Positions 36,241 through 48,918 of a stretch of DNA of 64,000 nt are shown one piece after another. Under the pieces are notes generated by a model. It saw only the letters and a program-made list of their open reading frames with translations, did no database searches and was not told the origin of the DNA. The position numbers and the translations under genes were made by a program. Source of the stretch: Desmodesmus armatus (lineage: Eukaryota; Chlorophyta; Chlorophyceae; Sphaeropleales; Scenedesmaceae); assembly GCA_007449985.2 (NCBI GenBank), contig VIIQ02000689.1:62001-126000 (forward strand), written 5' to 3'. The first letter of the stretch is position 1, and each line of letters starts with the position of its first letter.

Positions 36241-39200
36241 ATGCGGCTGAAGCTGAACGTCGCAAGCACAGCACACTCAGAACTTGCCAGTGCCGTGTGC
36301 TGGCCGTCCGATAGTTCATCCGACATCTTCAGTTGCAGCGATGATCAAAGCATCCAACGATGGAGCCCGCAGGGTCACAGCATGGGCAAGGTAGGTCCTG
36401 AAGGCGGGCTGTTTCAAAGCTTGGCACGAAGCAGCTCATCATGCTGCTCAGGGACTTCACCAATATGTCAAAACTGTGCAGGTTTGTTCTCTGGACAGCT
36501 CTGTCACGGACCTGTATTGCAGCCCATCCGGGGGCAAGAAGCAGCAGGGCACTGCAGAGCTGTTTGCAGTTGCGTGTGGTGATGGTGAGTTGGTGCACCT
36601 CATGCACTTCAGTGTCATGAATATCACCAAACAATGCCTCAAGAGCCCCTCGATTATGCAGGGTCGCTGAAGCTGATCCACAGCAATGGGAAGGTTGAGA
36701 AGGCCAGCGAAGCACACAGTGGGGCTGTGCTGTGTGTGCGCTGGAACCCTGATGGTGAGCAGGCACAGGCATGATTTGAGATGTCTGTGCAGCTGTGCCT
36801 GGAAGCATGCCCCACGCAGTTTCACCGGGAGGGGTGATGTGTCTGGCTGACCCTTTGGCACCAACATCAGACATGACGTTGATGGGACACAGCTATTCAG
36901 CACATGGGTCTCACCTGGACAACTTGTCTCTGCAGGAAATGCCATCGCCACAGCAGGCGAGGATGGGCAGGTCAAGGTGTGGTCCAGGGCAGGCATGCTG
37001 CGTTCCACCATCATGGCAGCAGAGGATCCAGTCTACTGCCTCGCATGGGGCGGCAGTGCAGACAGCCAGCTGCTCACATGCAGTGGCAGCAGCGTCAGCA
37101 TCCTGTCTTTGCAGGGCGTTGCGAGTGGGCCTCTGGCAGCTGGCAGCGCTGGCATAGGAGGCTCCAGGGGCGGCAGCGACAACAACAGCAGCAGCCTGCA
37201 GGTCAGCTGGAAGGCCCATGATGGCGTGGTACTGAAAGCAGACTGGAACATTGTCAGCGGCCTCATTGTCACAGGAGGCGAGGACTGTCGCTACAAGGTA
37301 TGAGGAGTTGAGCACAGCGTAGCACTGGATCCCTGTCTGCATGACAGCCTGGCACCAGCAGCAGCCAGCGATGCTTGCAGCACATGATTGCAGGGATCCA
37401 TAGACGTGCTTCACAGCATCGCACATGCACTGCTGGTACCAGCAGTGGCCTTCATGCGCTGTCTGCCATGATCAACTGTCACACAGGTGTGGGATCCCTT
37501 TGGCCGCCTGCTGTTCAGCAGCAGCCCACTGGAGCACAGCGTCACCAGTGTTGCCTGGAGCCCCGACGGCACCATGTTTGCTGCCGGCTCATTCAACTGC
37601 CTGGCCTTGTGTGACAGACAAGGCTGGAGCTACTGCCAGGTATGCACTCCATGCGCTGTGCGGCAGCAGTTGCACATGCAGGACTGGCCGGGACGAGTTG
37701 CAAGCACCCACTGCCGCTGGCCGCTGTGGCCCTTCCCAGCATTGCCATACTTGCTAAATTTGCTGTCTGCACCTCTTTCAGAAAGTGACTGAGCGCCACA
37801 CCGGCCTGCACATGCCAGATCATGTTGCGCCAAGTACTTGCCGTCCGCCCTTGTCGTGCGCAGGCGCGGCACACGTGCGGGTCTCTGCTGGGCCTGTGCT
37901 GGTCACCAGATGCCACTCGGATAGCAGCAGCCAGCGGAACTGGCTCTCTGGTCATTGCAGCTGTACTCGAGGTGAGACCTTTTCCAGCTTGCCTGCAGCA
38001 CTAGTGCAGAGCATCGTCTCGGGCAGTATGTGCCAGCAACAGCACCCCGTGCCTGTTGTCGAGTGCCGTCAGGGCTGTGGTAACAGCAACTGCCAGGGCG
38101 GCTCAGCTGGCAGCCCGGCCAGTGGAGGCTGCATGCATGCATGGCAGCGTGGCAGCAACGGCCCATGGATGCAGCACTTACAACCAGTTGGAGGCATGCC
38201 ACCTGTGTATGAACGGCATGCAAGGGCAGCAACCAGAACCGTGACACGCTCTACTTGTGTGTTGCGGCCGTCGGCAGATGGTGGTGGAGGATGGCTGCTT
38301 TTCTGCCGCGCTCATGGAGTCCAACACCGTCAGCGTCAGCGACATGGTGTCAGAAACATCCGAGCGGCTGGAGTTCAGGGATGCGGTGGTGAAGATGTCC
38401 ATAGGTGAGGCTATCTTGAACACCGTGTGGATGACTCAATGGGTTGAGCTTCATGACGGGCATTTGATGCGCTGCACTGCACGGCGGCCTACCAGGATGC
38501 AAGCCTCAGCCAGGTAGTTGTGTAAACAAGCAAAGCAAAGCCAGGCTCCTGTGTCTCTGTGTCCATAAGCAAGTAGCCAGCTTATGAGCACGTAGCCAGT
38601 CCTGACAGCACGAATGCCAAGAGTAACGGCATGTCCTGCTGTTCATGCAGGCTTTGGCCATCTTGTTGTGTGCACGTCAAGCCACTGCCATGTCTACTCC
38701 ACCTCCAACTTCAACACCCCACACATCTTTGACCTCAAGGAGCAGTTGCAGCTGGTGCTGCAGTGCAGCCGCAACTTTGCGCTGCTGGGAGCCACAGCAG
38801 GGCTGCAGGTGCGCATGCCCACCACGGCTGATTGTGCTGAACCCAGCTGCTTTGCCATGCTCAGCACAGTTGGCAACTGTAGTAGAAATGTTCTTTTTGG
38901 GGGAGTATGTTACATGGACATTTTCGCCAAACAACAATGGCATTGCCCACCAGGATCGAGCCAGGTGAACCTCATAAGTTGTCTCCCCTGCGGTGGTTTG
39001 CACCACCTACACCGGGTTGACCAAAGAAGGCAGAACCACCAGAATTGCAGCAAGTGCCAGCCATGCTAGGAACCTATTGTGTGCAGAGATGAGGGCAGGC
39101 AACTATACCAGTGTGGACACAAGAAACAGAACAAAGTCAGTCAAATACCCATAGTAAGGCCAAGCAAGCGTGCTCTGCGCACTTTCATTTTGTACAAAGT

Positions 39201-42200
39201 GTGTGCCAGGGCCGACTGTTCGGCATGTTGAAACACAGTAGCAACACAATCTTGGTCACCCAACTGGACTGAAGCCGGGTCAGCAAAGGCTGGGCAGGCG
39301 GTGCGCAGATCATCATACACGGGACATTCAAGAATGAAGTGCTTTAGATCTTCAACATTGTTGCTGGTGCCAGTACGGGCCAGCACAGCAGCGCGGTTGG
39401 CCAGCGAAGCGTCCTGACCAGAGCACAAACGACAGATGCGATCCGCCCTTGGGACAGACTCCCTACGCTTGCGACCCTGCTCAATTTCAAGATGTGCAGA
39501 GCCAACACGCAACTGCGCCAGGTTTTGTGCCACGTTGAAAGACAAGCACAACTTCATATGCGGGGCTGCATGGTCTCTAGAGAAAGGATCAAAGCCAGGG
39601 TCAAGAGGGTATACCCATGCATGGTGTGTAAGCCTGTGAAGCCTTTTGGAGGTCCGCCCTAACGCAAGCTTACCGTAGAGGGTGTGGGACATGGTGCAGT
39701 AGATTACGGATCGCAGCGTGGCATGGCATGACGCTGCACGGCATGGTGTGGCATCACCTACAGGCTTCAGTGGCAGCTTGCAAGCTGCTCAATTGAGCAG
39801 CGCCCAAGGACTAGCGACAGCAGGCACTGTGGTGCTGTACTGTCGAGATCCCCGGGAGATCATAGGGCCTGTGAAACAGAACCTCGAAAAAGCAGCTACA
39901 GGCACACTGGCCTGCAAGCTGCACATGGCAAGTTTCTAGCGGCAGCCGGATAGCCCACTATCCTGGTGTGTTGTGTTACGCTTGTCGCCTGAGCCGAGAG
40001 TATCACCACACTCCATCTCTACTGCAGGTGTTCACGTACGATGGCCGCCAGGTGTGTGCCTTCAAGCCACAGGGGCTCAGCGCCGAGGGTGTCAGCAGGC
40101 AGCTTGTCAGCCTCAGCAACGAGACCCTGGCCACAGTAGCGGGCTGCAGTGTGCGCTGCTATGAGACAGCGCAGGGCCGTGCTGTGGGAGACCCTCTCAA
40201 CCACAGCACGGAGGTCAAGGCGGTCTGCCTCAGCCAGGTGGGTGGCTCTTGAAGTCAGCTGTGTATCTGACACACCTGTGTGCACCAATGACTTTGCTTG
40301 TCATGCAGAGTGCAGGCGGGTGGTATCTGCCAACGTTTTCTTGCAAGGATGGCATGTGCACAGGAGCATTCAGCTCATGCACTTGCCACGAGAGGGTGTC
40401 ACCTGCAACAAGTGTGTACTGAGTCTGCTGATATCAAGAGGGCGGCTGCATATTGTGAAGCCCTGAACCATCATTTGCAGCTCCAAATGTGACCAGCAGT
40501 CTGTCATGGTGGGCAGCTGACTGCACAAGCCCAGTTGCACCCCGTGCACTCCCACAGTCTCGCTTTACCACACCAATTGCTGAGGGGGACGTTGGATGAT
40601 GTTCTGCAGGCTGGCATGGCCAGTGACCGGTTGCTTGCTGTGCTGGACAGCAGTGGTGACCTGTACTTGATGCGAAATTTGAGCAGTAGCAGCAGCACCA
40701 CCGGCACCTCGCAGCCGACAGCAGCAGCAGCTGCAGGGCGTCCAGCTGCAGGTGCCAGCGGGTCGGCCACAGCTGCAGGCATCATCACAGCTGGTGGCCT
40801 CGTGTCACAGGGTGCGCCCGGTCAGCAGCAGCAGCGGCGGCTGGTAAAGCTAGCCAGCAATGTCAGCAGCCCCCCTGTGTGGCACGACACGGCCCCCATG
40901 CTGGCAGCTGTGGTGGATGGCCAGCTGGTGGTGTGGTACCACCCAGCAGCAGCATTCATGGATCAGCAGCTGCTGCAGGCGACACGGTGTGTGGTCAGCA
41001 CGCACAGGTGGGTATGTGCCACCAACCCCGTAGCAGCAAAGTGCCATCGGATCAACCATGTGTCAGGTCATCATGCATATGGAACACTGGGTGGCACCCA
41101 ACACAGAAGTCGTGCGTGGCAGCTGAAGTGGCTGGCCACACTAACAGTGGTGGTTGTGAAGGCCGTCATCAGGGCCATGATTTCAGGTGTTCGAAACTGC
41201 ATGATAACTCAGCGTGTGTTCGTTGGAGCAGCAGTACGGCAATGCTTATGCAGCCCGCTTCTGCCAGACCCTCACATGCAGTTGTGCATGTTGCTGTGTT
41301 GTGCCCTGCAGCAACATTGGAGCAGGCACCTCCCTGGATGTCTTTGCAGGCAGCAGGCTGGCGCTGCGCAGGTGTGATGGGGCTCGCGTCTTTGCAAGCA
41401 TCCCGCCGCAGCCTGTGCTACTGCATGACCTGGTGCGGCAAGGCAGATGGGATAAGGCAGTGCGGCTGGCCAGGTGAAGCGGTGGGATGGGATGTAGTGC
41501 TGTACGGGTGCCACAAGGGGCTGCTTGCTGACCATTCATCAGCGGATCATATGCCACATGGCATGCATTCAAATCTACGAATGCATCACCCAGTAGCCAG
41601 TACGCGCTGAGACCATTGGCCTGAACTGGCAGGTTTGGGCCACAACGATAACCATGTGCTGAACTTGGCACATTGGAGAAAGTGAACCATTGCACACAAG
41701 ATTGGTCGTTAGAAGGGCCTTTTCCAGGGTTGTTAGCCCGCATGTGGTGCTGTGCAGTACAGCTTGAGGCACGGCTGCTGCTACTGTGCGGTACAAATTG
41801 AGGTATTCCTGGGATGTTACTATTACTACATTACAAAAAGTTGCTCCTTGAGCTTGAGCAAATGTGTTGCTGCTGGCCTCCTGCAGGTTCAGCCATGATG
41901 CAGCCGTGTGGGCGTGTCTGGCGGCCCTGTCCATGGCGGCTGGAGAGCTTTCCACTGCTGAGGTGGCCTTTGCAGCCATCGATGCTGTTGACAAGCTGCA
42001 GTATGTTTTACATATACGCAGCCTGGCAGGAGGGGCTGCTGGTGGAGCTGCCAGCACAGGGGACCCTCTGGTGGCTGCCGAGCTGGCGCTGTATGCAGGA
42101 CTGGCAGAAGCAGCAGAGGCAAAGCTGCTGCAGGTGAGCTGAATGGGGGAGGCCCAAAACTTGCCCAGGAGTGGGCGTTGAAGCGACATGTTTGTGGCCT

Positions 42201-43049
42201 GTGCGTGAGTCCTGCATGCCAAAGGCAGGCTCAGTGCCGCCTGATGTGGAGTACAGCCTGAAGTGGCAATGCAGTCAAACATCCGCATGACAGTAGGCCA
42301 CAGGTCTCACAGCTCACCTTGACCTGGACAGGTCTGCAACCAGATGGTGTGTGTGTGCATGCAGGCGGGCTTGGTGTACAGGGCTGTGAAGCTGCATGTG
42401 AGGCTGCACAACTGGCAGCGTGCGCTGGACCTGGCAGTGAAACACAAGCAGCACCTTGATACAGTCCTCATGTACAGGCAGAGGTAAGTGGGTCAGTAGG
42501 TGCATTTAGCAGCGCCACTGCACGATGCACCTGCCTGGAACCTGTCGCGTCCTGAGCCCTAGTGATGTGGGCCTGTCCACCTCCTTGGGGTCAGGGTGAC
42601 CACACAGGATGATGATCAAGCCAATCTTGTAGGGTGCGATACGACTCGCCTGCTTTTTTCTATGAGGCGGACCGTGACACACCCTGTGAGGAGCGCTCAT
42701 GTATTTGAGCTGTCCAGGTCAAGACTTATGTTAGCATTGCCAAGGTAGCACGGCAACGTGCATGCTGATTATATACACTGTGCAGTACTGCATTATTCGT
42801 GCAGTGTGATGCACCCGTCAAGAAGTTTTTCTTCCTGTGTCTTTGCTTATTGCGGTTGCTGATTGTCCCTGTGTGTGCATGATGTGCCACAGGTACCTCA
42901 AGGCCACAGGGCAGTCAGAGAGCCTGCCAGACTTCAAGGCCAAGATGGATGGGGTGCTGCTGGACGAGGCTGTGATCAAGGCAGTCATACAGCAGGATAA
43001 GGCTAAGGAGGCGCAGCAGCGGGCATCAGCACAACGTGCGAAAGCCTGA
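36241..43049 (+). CDS. IFT80: Intraflagellar transport protein 80 (IFT-B, WD40)
   Basis: Fourteen exons in phase: 36241-36390, 36482-36584, 36662-36754, 36936-37297, 37487-37639, 37864-37971, 38278-38404, 38651-38808, 40028-40237, 40610-40986, 41312-41473, 41887-42133, 42365-42483, 42893-43049 (841 residues). IFT80 is a WD40 subunit of the IFT-B complex that moves cargo to the ciliary tip. It starts MRLKLN like other IFT80 proteins and follows the family along its length: [93 protein letters not shown], then the helical C-terminal part ([52 protein letters not shown]). Insertions: Gly/Ser/Asn in exon 4 and Ala/Ser/Gln in exon 10. About ten family residues are missing at the exon 10/11 join, so a microexon may lie in 40987-41311. 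Intron 8 (38809-40027) carries a retroelement fragment. Confidence 0.93.
39141..39790 (-). mobile_element. 5'-truncated LINE-like (non-LTR) retrotransposon fragment
   Basis: Open frame 39692-39141, extendable upstream to about 39790, inside intron 8 of IFT80 and antisense to it. It encodes the region that follows the reverse transcriptase in many LINE ORF2 proteins: [12 protein letters not shown] ... [18 protein letters not shown], a Cys-Cys-His-Cys arrangement (C-x2-C ... H-x4-C). No reverse transcriptase or endonuclease motif is visible, consistent with the 5' truncation typical of LINE insertions. The frame is intact over 184 codons, so the insertion is not very old. Target-site duplications were not found by eye. 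It could alternatively be an exapted gene fragment, but its intronic antisense position argues against this. Confidence 0.7.
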
Positions 43050-43574
43050 TGTGTGTGTGCTGCCAGCGGTTGGGGGATTGGGCAGGCCAGCTCCAGCGTT
43101 GGGTGGCAACCTGTGGTTTGGTTGCTGATGTGCCACAGTGTGATCTGTCTGTTGGTGGCCCAAACAGCCTGCAGGGTTGTTGTGGATGTCACGGCTTGCG
43201 CAAAGCATGCGGCTGAGCTCTCAATTCGGCACGTCCTTTACATGACACCATGCTGTGCAAACCGAATGCAGCTAGCTGCTGAGTTGTGCAACTGGACAAT
43301 GCACTGAAGCTTCCACAGCTGGATGTCAAGACAGACAACAGTTGTCTACTTGGTGCTCAGCACAAACAACGGCAGCCATTCTCACGGTGACTTGAAGTCC
43401 ATAACAGTGCCTACAACTCAGGCCATAAGCCGGCAATGCTTAGAGTGCATGCAGGACTGCTGCAGCATACAACTGGAGCTTGGCGTACAACAGCTTATCA
43501 TGGTTGCATGATAACCAGCTGCCAACAAACAATTCTACACCAATCAAGAGCATGAACAAACTTCACACAATCAC

Positions 43575-46500
43575 TCAAAGCCGCCTGTCATATACAGGGG
43601 CGTAGCTGAAGCTCAGCACCTTGTCTGCTTTATGTACAGCTACAGACGCCAACCTGAACTTGTGCCCGCCGGTGCTGGTCTCTTCAAGTATCGTCAGCCG
43701 TAGCAAGCACTCCGCCGCAGCTCCGATCTCCATGCGCTCAGTGTGCAGCTCCGAAGTGGCCCGCACATTCTTGGCATCCAGCGTTTTTGAGGCACACTTG
43801 CATCCTGAGATGCACTCGACGCGCACCTTGCCAACATCCGAATAGCTGCGCAGATAGCTCACAGCCAACATGACCTTCGCCGTGTCATTGGCCGTGACAT
43901 CAACATCGGCTGGTAGGACCGCACTGTTGACTCGCAGCACCAGCATGCTGCCGACTTCTTCTGCTCTCAGGCCATACTTATGGCAGCCAGCGCACTGGTT
44001 GCTGCCTTCGTCGACAAATTCCCAGCCTTTGTTTTCCTGCACGATGCTGTTGAGGGCGGCATCTTGGGCACAGAAGGTGGGCCAATCCTCCTGGGCGGCC
44101 TCTGGGTTGAGGGGCGGGGGCATCTGTGGGGGAGGCTTGCGCGCCTCAGCAACCATGACCCTGCGCAAACATGCATGTCAGGCGAGCGGAGCAGGTAAGC
44201 ACCAACCGTACTCCCAACAACCTTGACAACTCAACCACACCCTTGGTAAGTTGCGCAAGCCGCCTTGTGCATAATCCTACTGGCTGAGGCATGCGCGGCA
44301 CTGCCTGGTGTTGATCGCTTGCACACTAGTGTGCTGAGAGCGAGCACTACATGGCTGGCGTGACGGATTGCAGAGCAGACAAACATAGCAGTTGGTGTGC
44401 ACTGAGCATTGCCGCTGTGCCCTGTGGTCTGCACAAAAGCAGCACAGCTGTGACGGCTGAGAAGCAACACCTCCTACTGCACTGCCCTTGTACAGAACCT
44501 ACTACTGCACTGTCCTTCATTGGCCGCCTGATTTTGTTTGGGAGATGGAGTCTTTGCACATGTGTCCTCACCCCGTCCACCAGAGTACTCATGCAAAGAC
44601 CTCATCTCCCAATCAAAGTCAGCCGGCCAGCACACCGAGTATGTTTTGACGCACCTGTGGTGCAGCATGGACCTTGTCATGTGGTGCCGCAGTGCCCACG
44701 ACAGGAAGGACGCATACACCGAAGCCCCGTAGTCACCCACATGCACAATATCCACCAGGATCTTGCTGCGCTGTATGCCGTATTGGTTGCTGTCATCAAA
44801 CATAGCATCGTACATGGCATCCCTGACTGACATCATGGGAACGCCTGCAGCCAACACATACAAGACACAGTGTGCAGGAAGAGTCACCAGCTGGCTACCC
44901 CTGTGCTGCATCTCTCAACAAACATGTTGACTTGCTGCCGGCGCACGGCGCGTGAAATGACGCTGACCTAGGCGCCTGGGGAGTGCAGCCCCATGGTGCT
45001 GCCTGAACAGCTGACAGCGAGCAAACTAGGGAGCACCCACCATAGCGCTTGGCCACCACGCCGTGCTGGTCTTCACCAGTGTCATAAAACTTGCCCGGCT
45101 TGTTGTCCTTATCCAACCTGCAGCAGCAACCCGGCAGAACAGCTACTGTCTTGTAGCAGGGTTGCAAGGCCAGGTTGGAGCATTTGCTGTCCCAGGAAGT
45201 AGGGGCATGGTAGTGGCAGTCGCTCCTGCTGGGCCACAGTCCAAAACATCAAACGCGCATCATAGCCCATTGCAATGCACCCGTACAACTGCAGGCAATG
45301 CATATCGCCTGCAGTGCTGCTGTACATTAGGGTTTGAGCCCCTGCTGCTGCTTTCTATGCAAGATGTCCTTCAAGGCAGTGCTGAGGTTGAAGGTATGGC
45401 AGGCTGCTGCTCACCACATAAAGCTTGCAAAGGACAGCAGAGCTGCTGCTGGTGTTTTCCTCATGATCTTGCGTATGAGGGTTTCATAGCCTGCAGTCTG
45501 TGGTGACGTGAAGCACTGACACTGCCTGTGTGCAGCAACACACGGAAATGGTGGGGTGGCAGAGAGAGGGGAAGGGATAGTCTGGGTGAGGCTCCAACAG
45601 GAGGGATGTAGTTTACCGGCATGCTAGTAACTGCATGTACTTGCTGCTGTGTTGGATTGCCGCTACCGAACTGCAGTGTAGAGCTGAGGTCATTTGCTGG
45701 TGTTTCAACCTCCAATACAAGGGAGGTAGGTGCTGCAAGTCATGGAGGTCACCAGCCTGCTGATGGGCGCTGCTGCTGACTGCGCTATCAGTGCCAAACC
45801 TTTCTACTTCCAACCCCACCTCATCCCGCCATACTCATCCACATAGTACGCAATGAGCACATGATCAGCATCATTTGTCTCCACTGCTGCCTTGACTGGA
45901 CAACCCTCAACTCTACAGCGATGCTCGATACCCCGTTTCCTCTGCCCTCTGACACCATGTGGTGACGCCTGCACACCCACGCACCCAGCCACCACACTAT
46001 CCACTCCCTCCCAGCCAGCCACCAACCCCACCTCACCCTCCATATCCATTAACTGAATACTCAATGAGCACCAAGTCAGCATCAGTTGGTAGGTCTTGCA
46101 CTAGGCATAGCGCTGCATATGTGGCTGCTGTTGCCCTGCGCGCAAGGTTGACCAGTTCAAACTCCACTGCTGGGAACGCTGCTTGAAGCCAGCCCACAAA
46201 TTGCTCCGGGTAGCTTGTATTGCTCATGCGGTAGCCCACTGTGACACTGCCTCCGAAAGCCACGATTTTGATTGGGCCACTGCCTGTGGCAAGCTTGTGA
46301 GTGAGGCGTGCCCAGTTGCGGCCCTCCACTTCATGCTTATGCCCCTGACGGATGACATTCTCGGATAACGGTAGCTCTGGCTGCAGGACATACATGCAAA
46401 CACAAGGCTTGATGCAACTGCTGCAGCTGTGGGGTGGATGCAGGCTAATGGTTAAGTACGTGGCTTGTTGGCACTTATGCTGTGCTGATGATAGGATCAT

Positions 46501-46730
46501 GTACTGCAGGGATTTTGGCGGGAGGGATGAGGGACAGCATGGAGAACAGCTGGAGGCAAGCTCTCGCTTCAGAGACTTACCTTCCACAACTGCTCCATGA
46601 GTTTTCTATGCTCTGGTTCCAGCCTGGATAACGGGTTTGGTATGAACTTGCTGCCGCTGACCAACTGCAACGCCAGCAGGAGGGCCAAAGCCGTTTGCAG
46701 GGCACGCCCCATGCATGGGCTGCCCTGCAT
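43575..46730 (-). CDS. Secreted SGNH/GDSL-type hydrolase
   Basis: Exons recognised: 46730-46581, 46380-46037, 45490-45415, 45117-45041, 44844-44589, 44160-43575. All junctions agree in phase except exon 2 (ends phase 2) to exon 3 (starts phase 1), so one short exon between 45491 and 46036 is missing from this model. About 496 residues are accounted for. Residues 7-25 (MGRALQTALALLLALQLVSG) form a signal peptide. SGNH blocks: IVAFGGSVTVGYR (nucleophile Ser; GGS instead of GDS), VNLARRATAATYAA, LVLIEYSVNGYGG (block III Asn), and DIVHVGDYGASVYA with the catalytic Asp and His. A C-terminal ~195-residue domain contains NKGWEFVDEGSNQCAGCHKYG. An ester- or acetyl-hydrolase acting on extracellular material is inferred; substrate unknown. 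It is tail-to-tail with IFT80. Confidence 0.75.
45810..45885 (-). pseudogene. Decayed duplicate of the SGNH block-III exon end
   Basis: On the minus strand this reads TNDADHVLIAYYVDEYGG, a copy of PTDADLVLIEYSVNGYGG at the end of the real exon 2 (about 46097-46037), 211 bp away. Both are followed by tgaggtggggttgg, but the intact donor ggGTGAGG of exon 2 is ggATGAGG in the copy. The block-III Asn is also changed to Asp. Most likely a non-functional tandem exon duplication inside intron 2. Confidence 0.7.
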
Positions 46731-47567
46731 GATGGAGTGTTGAATAAACAAGCTCAAAGCTTTCCTGTTGATGCTGAAGCTCCCTGGCTGCCTGGCTGTT
46801 GAGCCAAGCCCTCCTCTCAGAAACAGCTGCTGATACAGATGTAGGGAAACTGCAGGTGCTGCACGATGCAGCCTGCTGGATGTGGTCTTTGATATCAGAG
46901 TTCAAAAACCAAACAGCGAGCACCTCAGTTGCTTAGTAAGCCTTTGTGCGCCGATTGTTCGGAAACGTCAGTACTGTACAGGCCCTGTCCACGATCGGAG
47001 CTCGAACGCTGCAACGGCACTGCATACGTAGTACAAACTCTGAAGCTGGATATCTCGACAGGACCTGCCTATAGCACCAGAAGCACCAGCGTCCAGCTCC
47101 CTGTTGGTGAGTTGACCAGTAACACAGATACAAGAAAGGGCGACAGCACATAGGCTGCTACTCATACATACATGTGCGCACAGAACATCAAGTGCATGCG
47201 CATGCGGCACTTGTAACCCCAACAGCAACTCTGTCCAACCAGTCCAATGTTGTGCTTGACATGTCTAGCAACGTTGCCAGGTGAACCTGGTTCAACTTGC
47301 GGTTGCTGCGGACAAAAAGCAACTTCTAAAGGATCTTCTGACTGCCCGCATAGCTGCCTCCCTCAAACACACGGCCAAACTGGGGAGGGATGCCCACCCC
47401 CCTCCGCTGCCCCACCCACGTGCCCCCCCCCCCCCTCCCGCCCCCGCCTGCCAACACACATACATCTGCCCAAACCACAGATCAGTGTGTCACAACACAC
47501 CGTAGATCAGAACAACAGTACTGTCAATTGCTGCGGCAGCCGTTTGCTGCGGCCCTTGCTGGTCCTC
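46731..47567. other. Intergenic region between SGNH hydrolase and cupin genes
   Basis: Promoter of the SGNH gene plus the 3' side of the cupin gene. A short plus-strand stretch at 47281-47380 reads NLVQLAVAADKKQLLKDLLT after a CAG and looks exon-like, but no start codon or partner exon could be linked to it. A C-rich run lies at 47427-47455. Confidence 0.45.
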
Positions 47568-48918
47568 TCAACCTGAAGTGGCGTTTGCAGCATTGCAGCG
47601 CCGCAGGCACTCCTGATCTTGAATCAGTGGAAAGCCAGCCTTTGCTTCCGGTGCAGAAGCAGAAGATGACAACAGGCCACCAAACAGTTCGGCCGGCAGC
47701 GCTTGCAGCATAGGCAGCTCAAAGGTTGTCTTGGTCCCTGCTTGCCATGTGGCAACCAGGATGGCTGGGTCACAGCCCTGATTGAGGTAGTAGTGGACTT
47801 CACCTGGCAGGCAAACAAAGAGGGATGGTGTGAAGTATGTGTGACGCGCGCTTGCCCATCTGCCTGACATGTAGTACAAGCTTTCTGTTGTCTAATCCAA
47901 GAAATGATAGTTTTGCAGCCCGGCTGCTGCGGCATCGCATGTCTCACCTGCTGGGATCACCACACCCTGGCCAGCGGTGAAGTTAAACAACATAAACCGG
48001 CTGCTTGGGGGGATGACACCCACTTGCAATGACGAGCCTGCAGCACAAGACAGGGCAGGTCACTGCTGATCCTGCTTGCTTGTCAAAGACCTGCCGCCGG
48101 CCCTTCCATCCGCCCCGACTGTTGCAGCACAGGGCGTCACCTGAAATGCTGTTTGTGGTCGACACTAATGTTCACAGGTATCTGATGGCTTGTTTTTGAC
48201 TGTGTCTCATGCATCACGACCCTCTGCATGCACCCCACAGGCTGCACCCACCTATCACAGCCTGCATCAGCTCCAGGTTGCTGTGGAATACCACCGTCAA
48301 CACAAGCGGCAGCGGCAGCGGCAGCGGCAGCCATATGCTGGTCAGCCAACTTGAAGGCTTGACGAGTCACTGTCCCTGCCACCTCACCACTCTCCAAGCA
48401 GCGAAGAATCAAAACTACCGGACCCGATCATGGCCACTGTCGCACTTCAGCTTGAACTGGGTCTACTGCAAGTGGCACTTGAGCCTCTCTGAGAGACAAG
48501 CACAGTAACCGTGGCACGCAGCAATTGCTGCCAAACACGCAGCCCGTTTGTTCCTGCAAATGGCCTACCTGTGGTGGTGCAGTTGTGTGCCGGTGCAGGC
48601 ACTGAAGTTGAACTGCACCGTCAGGGTGTTTGCCGGCATATCCTCCCCAACAGATATACTGGAGCCTCCTGAACTGAACTCTGTCCTGAGGTTGAAAATG
48701 TGAGCAGTAGGCTCCCGTTGGGCACGCAGCACTGACAGCGAGAGCTCTGTGATGTTGACTTGGGGAGCTGGTGGGGTGTTAGCGGCACCAGCAGCACTGC
48801 TGTTCTGCTGGGTGGCTGGGCCATAGCCTTCCGCATCTTGAGTATACACAGGCACCAGCAATGCCAACAGCAGCAGTGCCACTGCTGCCATGCTGGTGGT
48901 TACACAACGGCAGGGCAT
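47568..48918 (-). CDS. Secreted germin-like cupin
   Basis: Exons 48918-48569, an exon ending at 48252, 48037-47948 and 47803-47568. The N terminus (MPCRCVTTSMAAVALLLLAL then LVPVYTQ) is a signal peptide. The cupin core is visible as NFSACTGTQLHHH (start of box 1), VLTVVFHSNLELMQAVI, GVIPPSSRFMLFNFTAGQGV and VIPAGEVHYYLNQGCDPA. Germin box 2, G-x5-P-x-G-x2-H-x3-N, is met exactly by GQGVVIPAGEVHYYLN. The strand carrying the box-1 Glu is not resolved: the exon between 48252 and 48568 has no unique acceptor, and a short exon may be missing there, so the model is incomplete. Germin-like proteins are extracellular metal-binding cupins (oxalate oxidase, superoxide dismutase or no known activity); which applies cannot be read from sequence. 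It is head-to-head with the small gene at 49405 (486 bp apart). Confidence 0.75.
48308..48333 (+). repeat. (GCGGCA)n microsatellite
   Basis: Four hexamer units cggcag, within or beside the unresolved cupin exon, where it would encode Pro-Leu or poly-Ala depending on frame. Confidence 0.85.

Noticed and set aside
46929..47400. Possible small plus-strand gene with NLVQLAVAADKKQLLKDLLT
   Set aside because: Codon pattern is suggestive, but there is no ATG-initiated first exon and the phases of the candidate donor at about 47107 do not give this frame.
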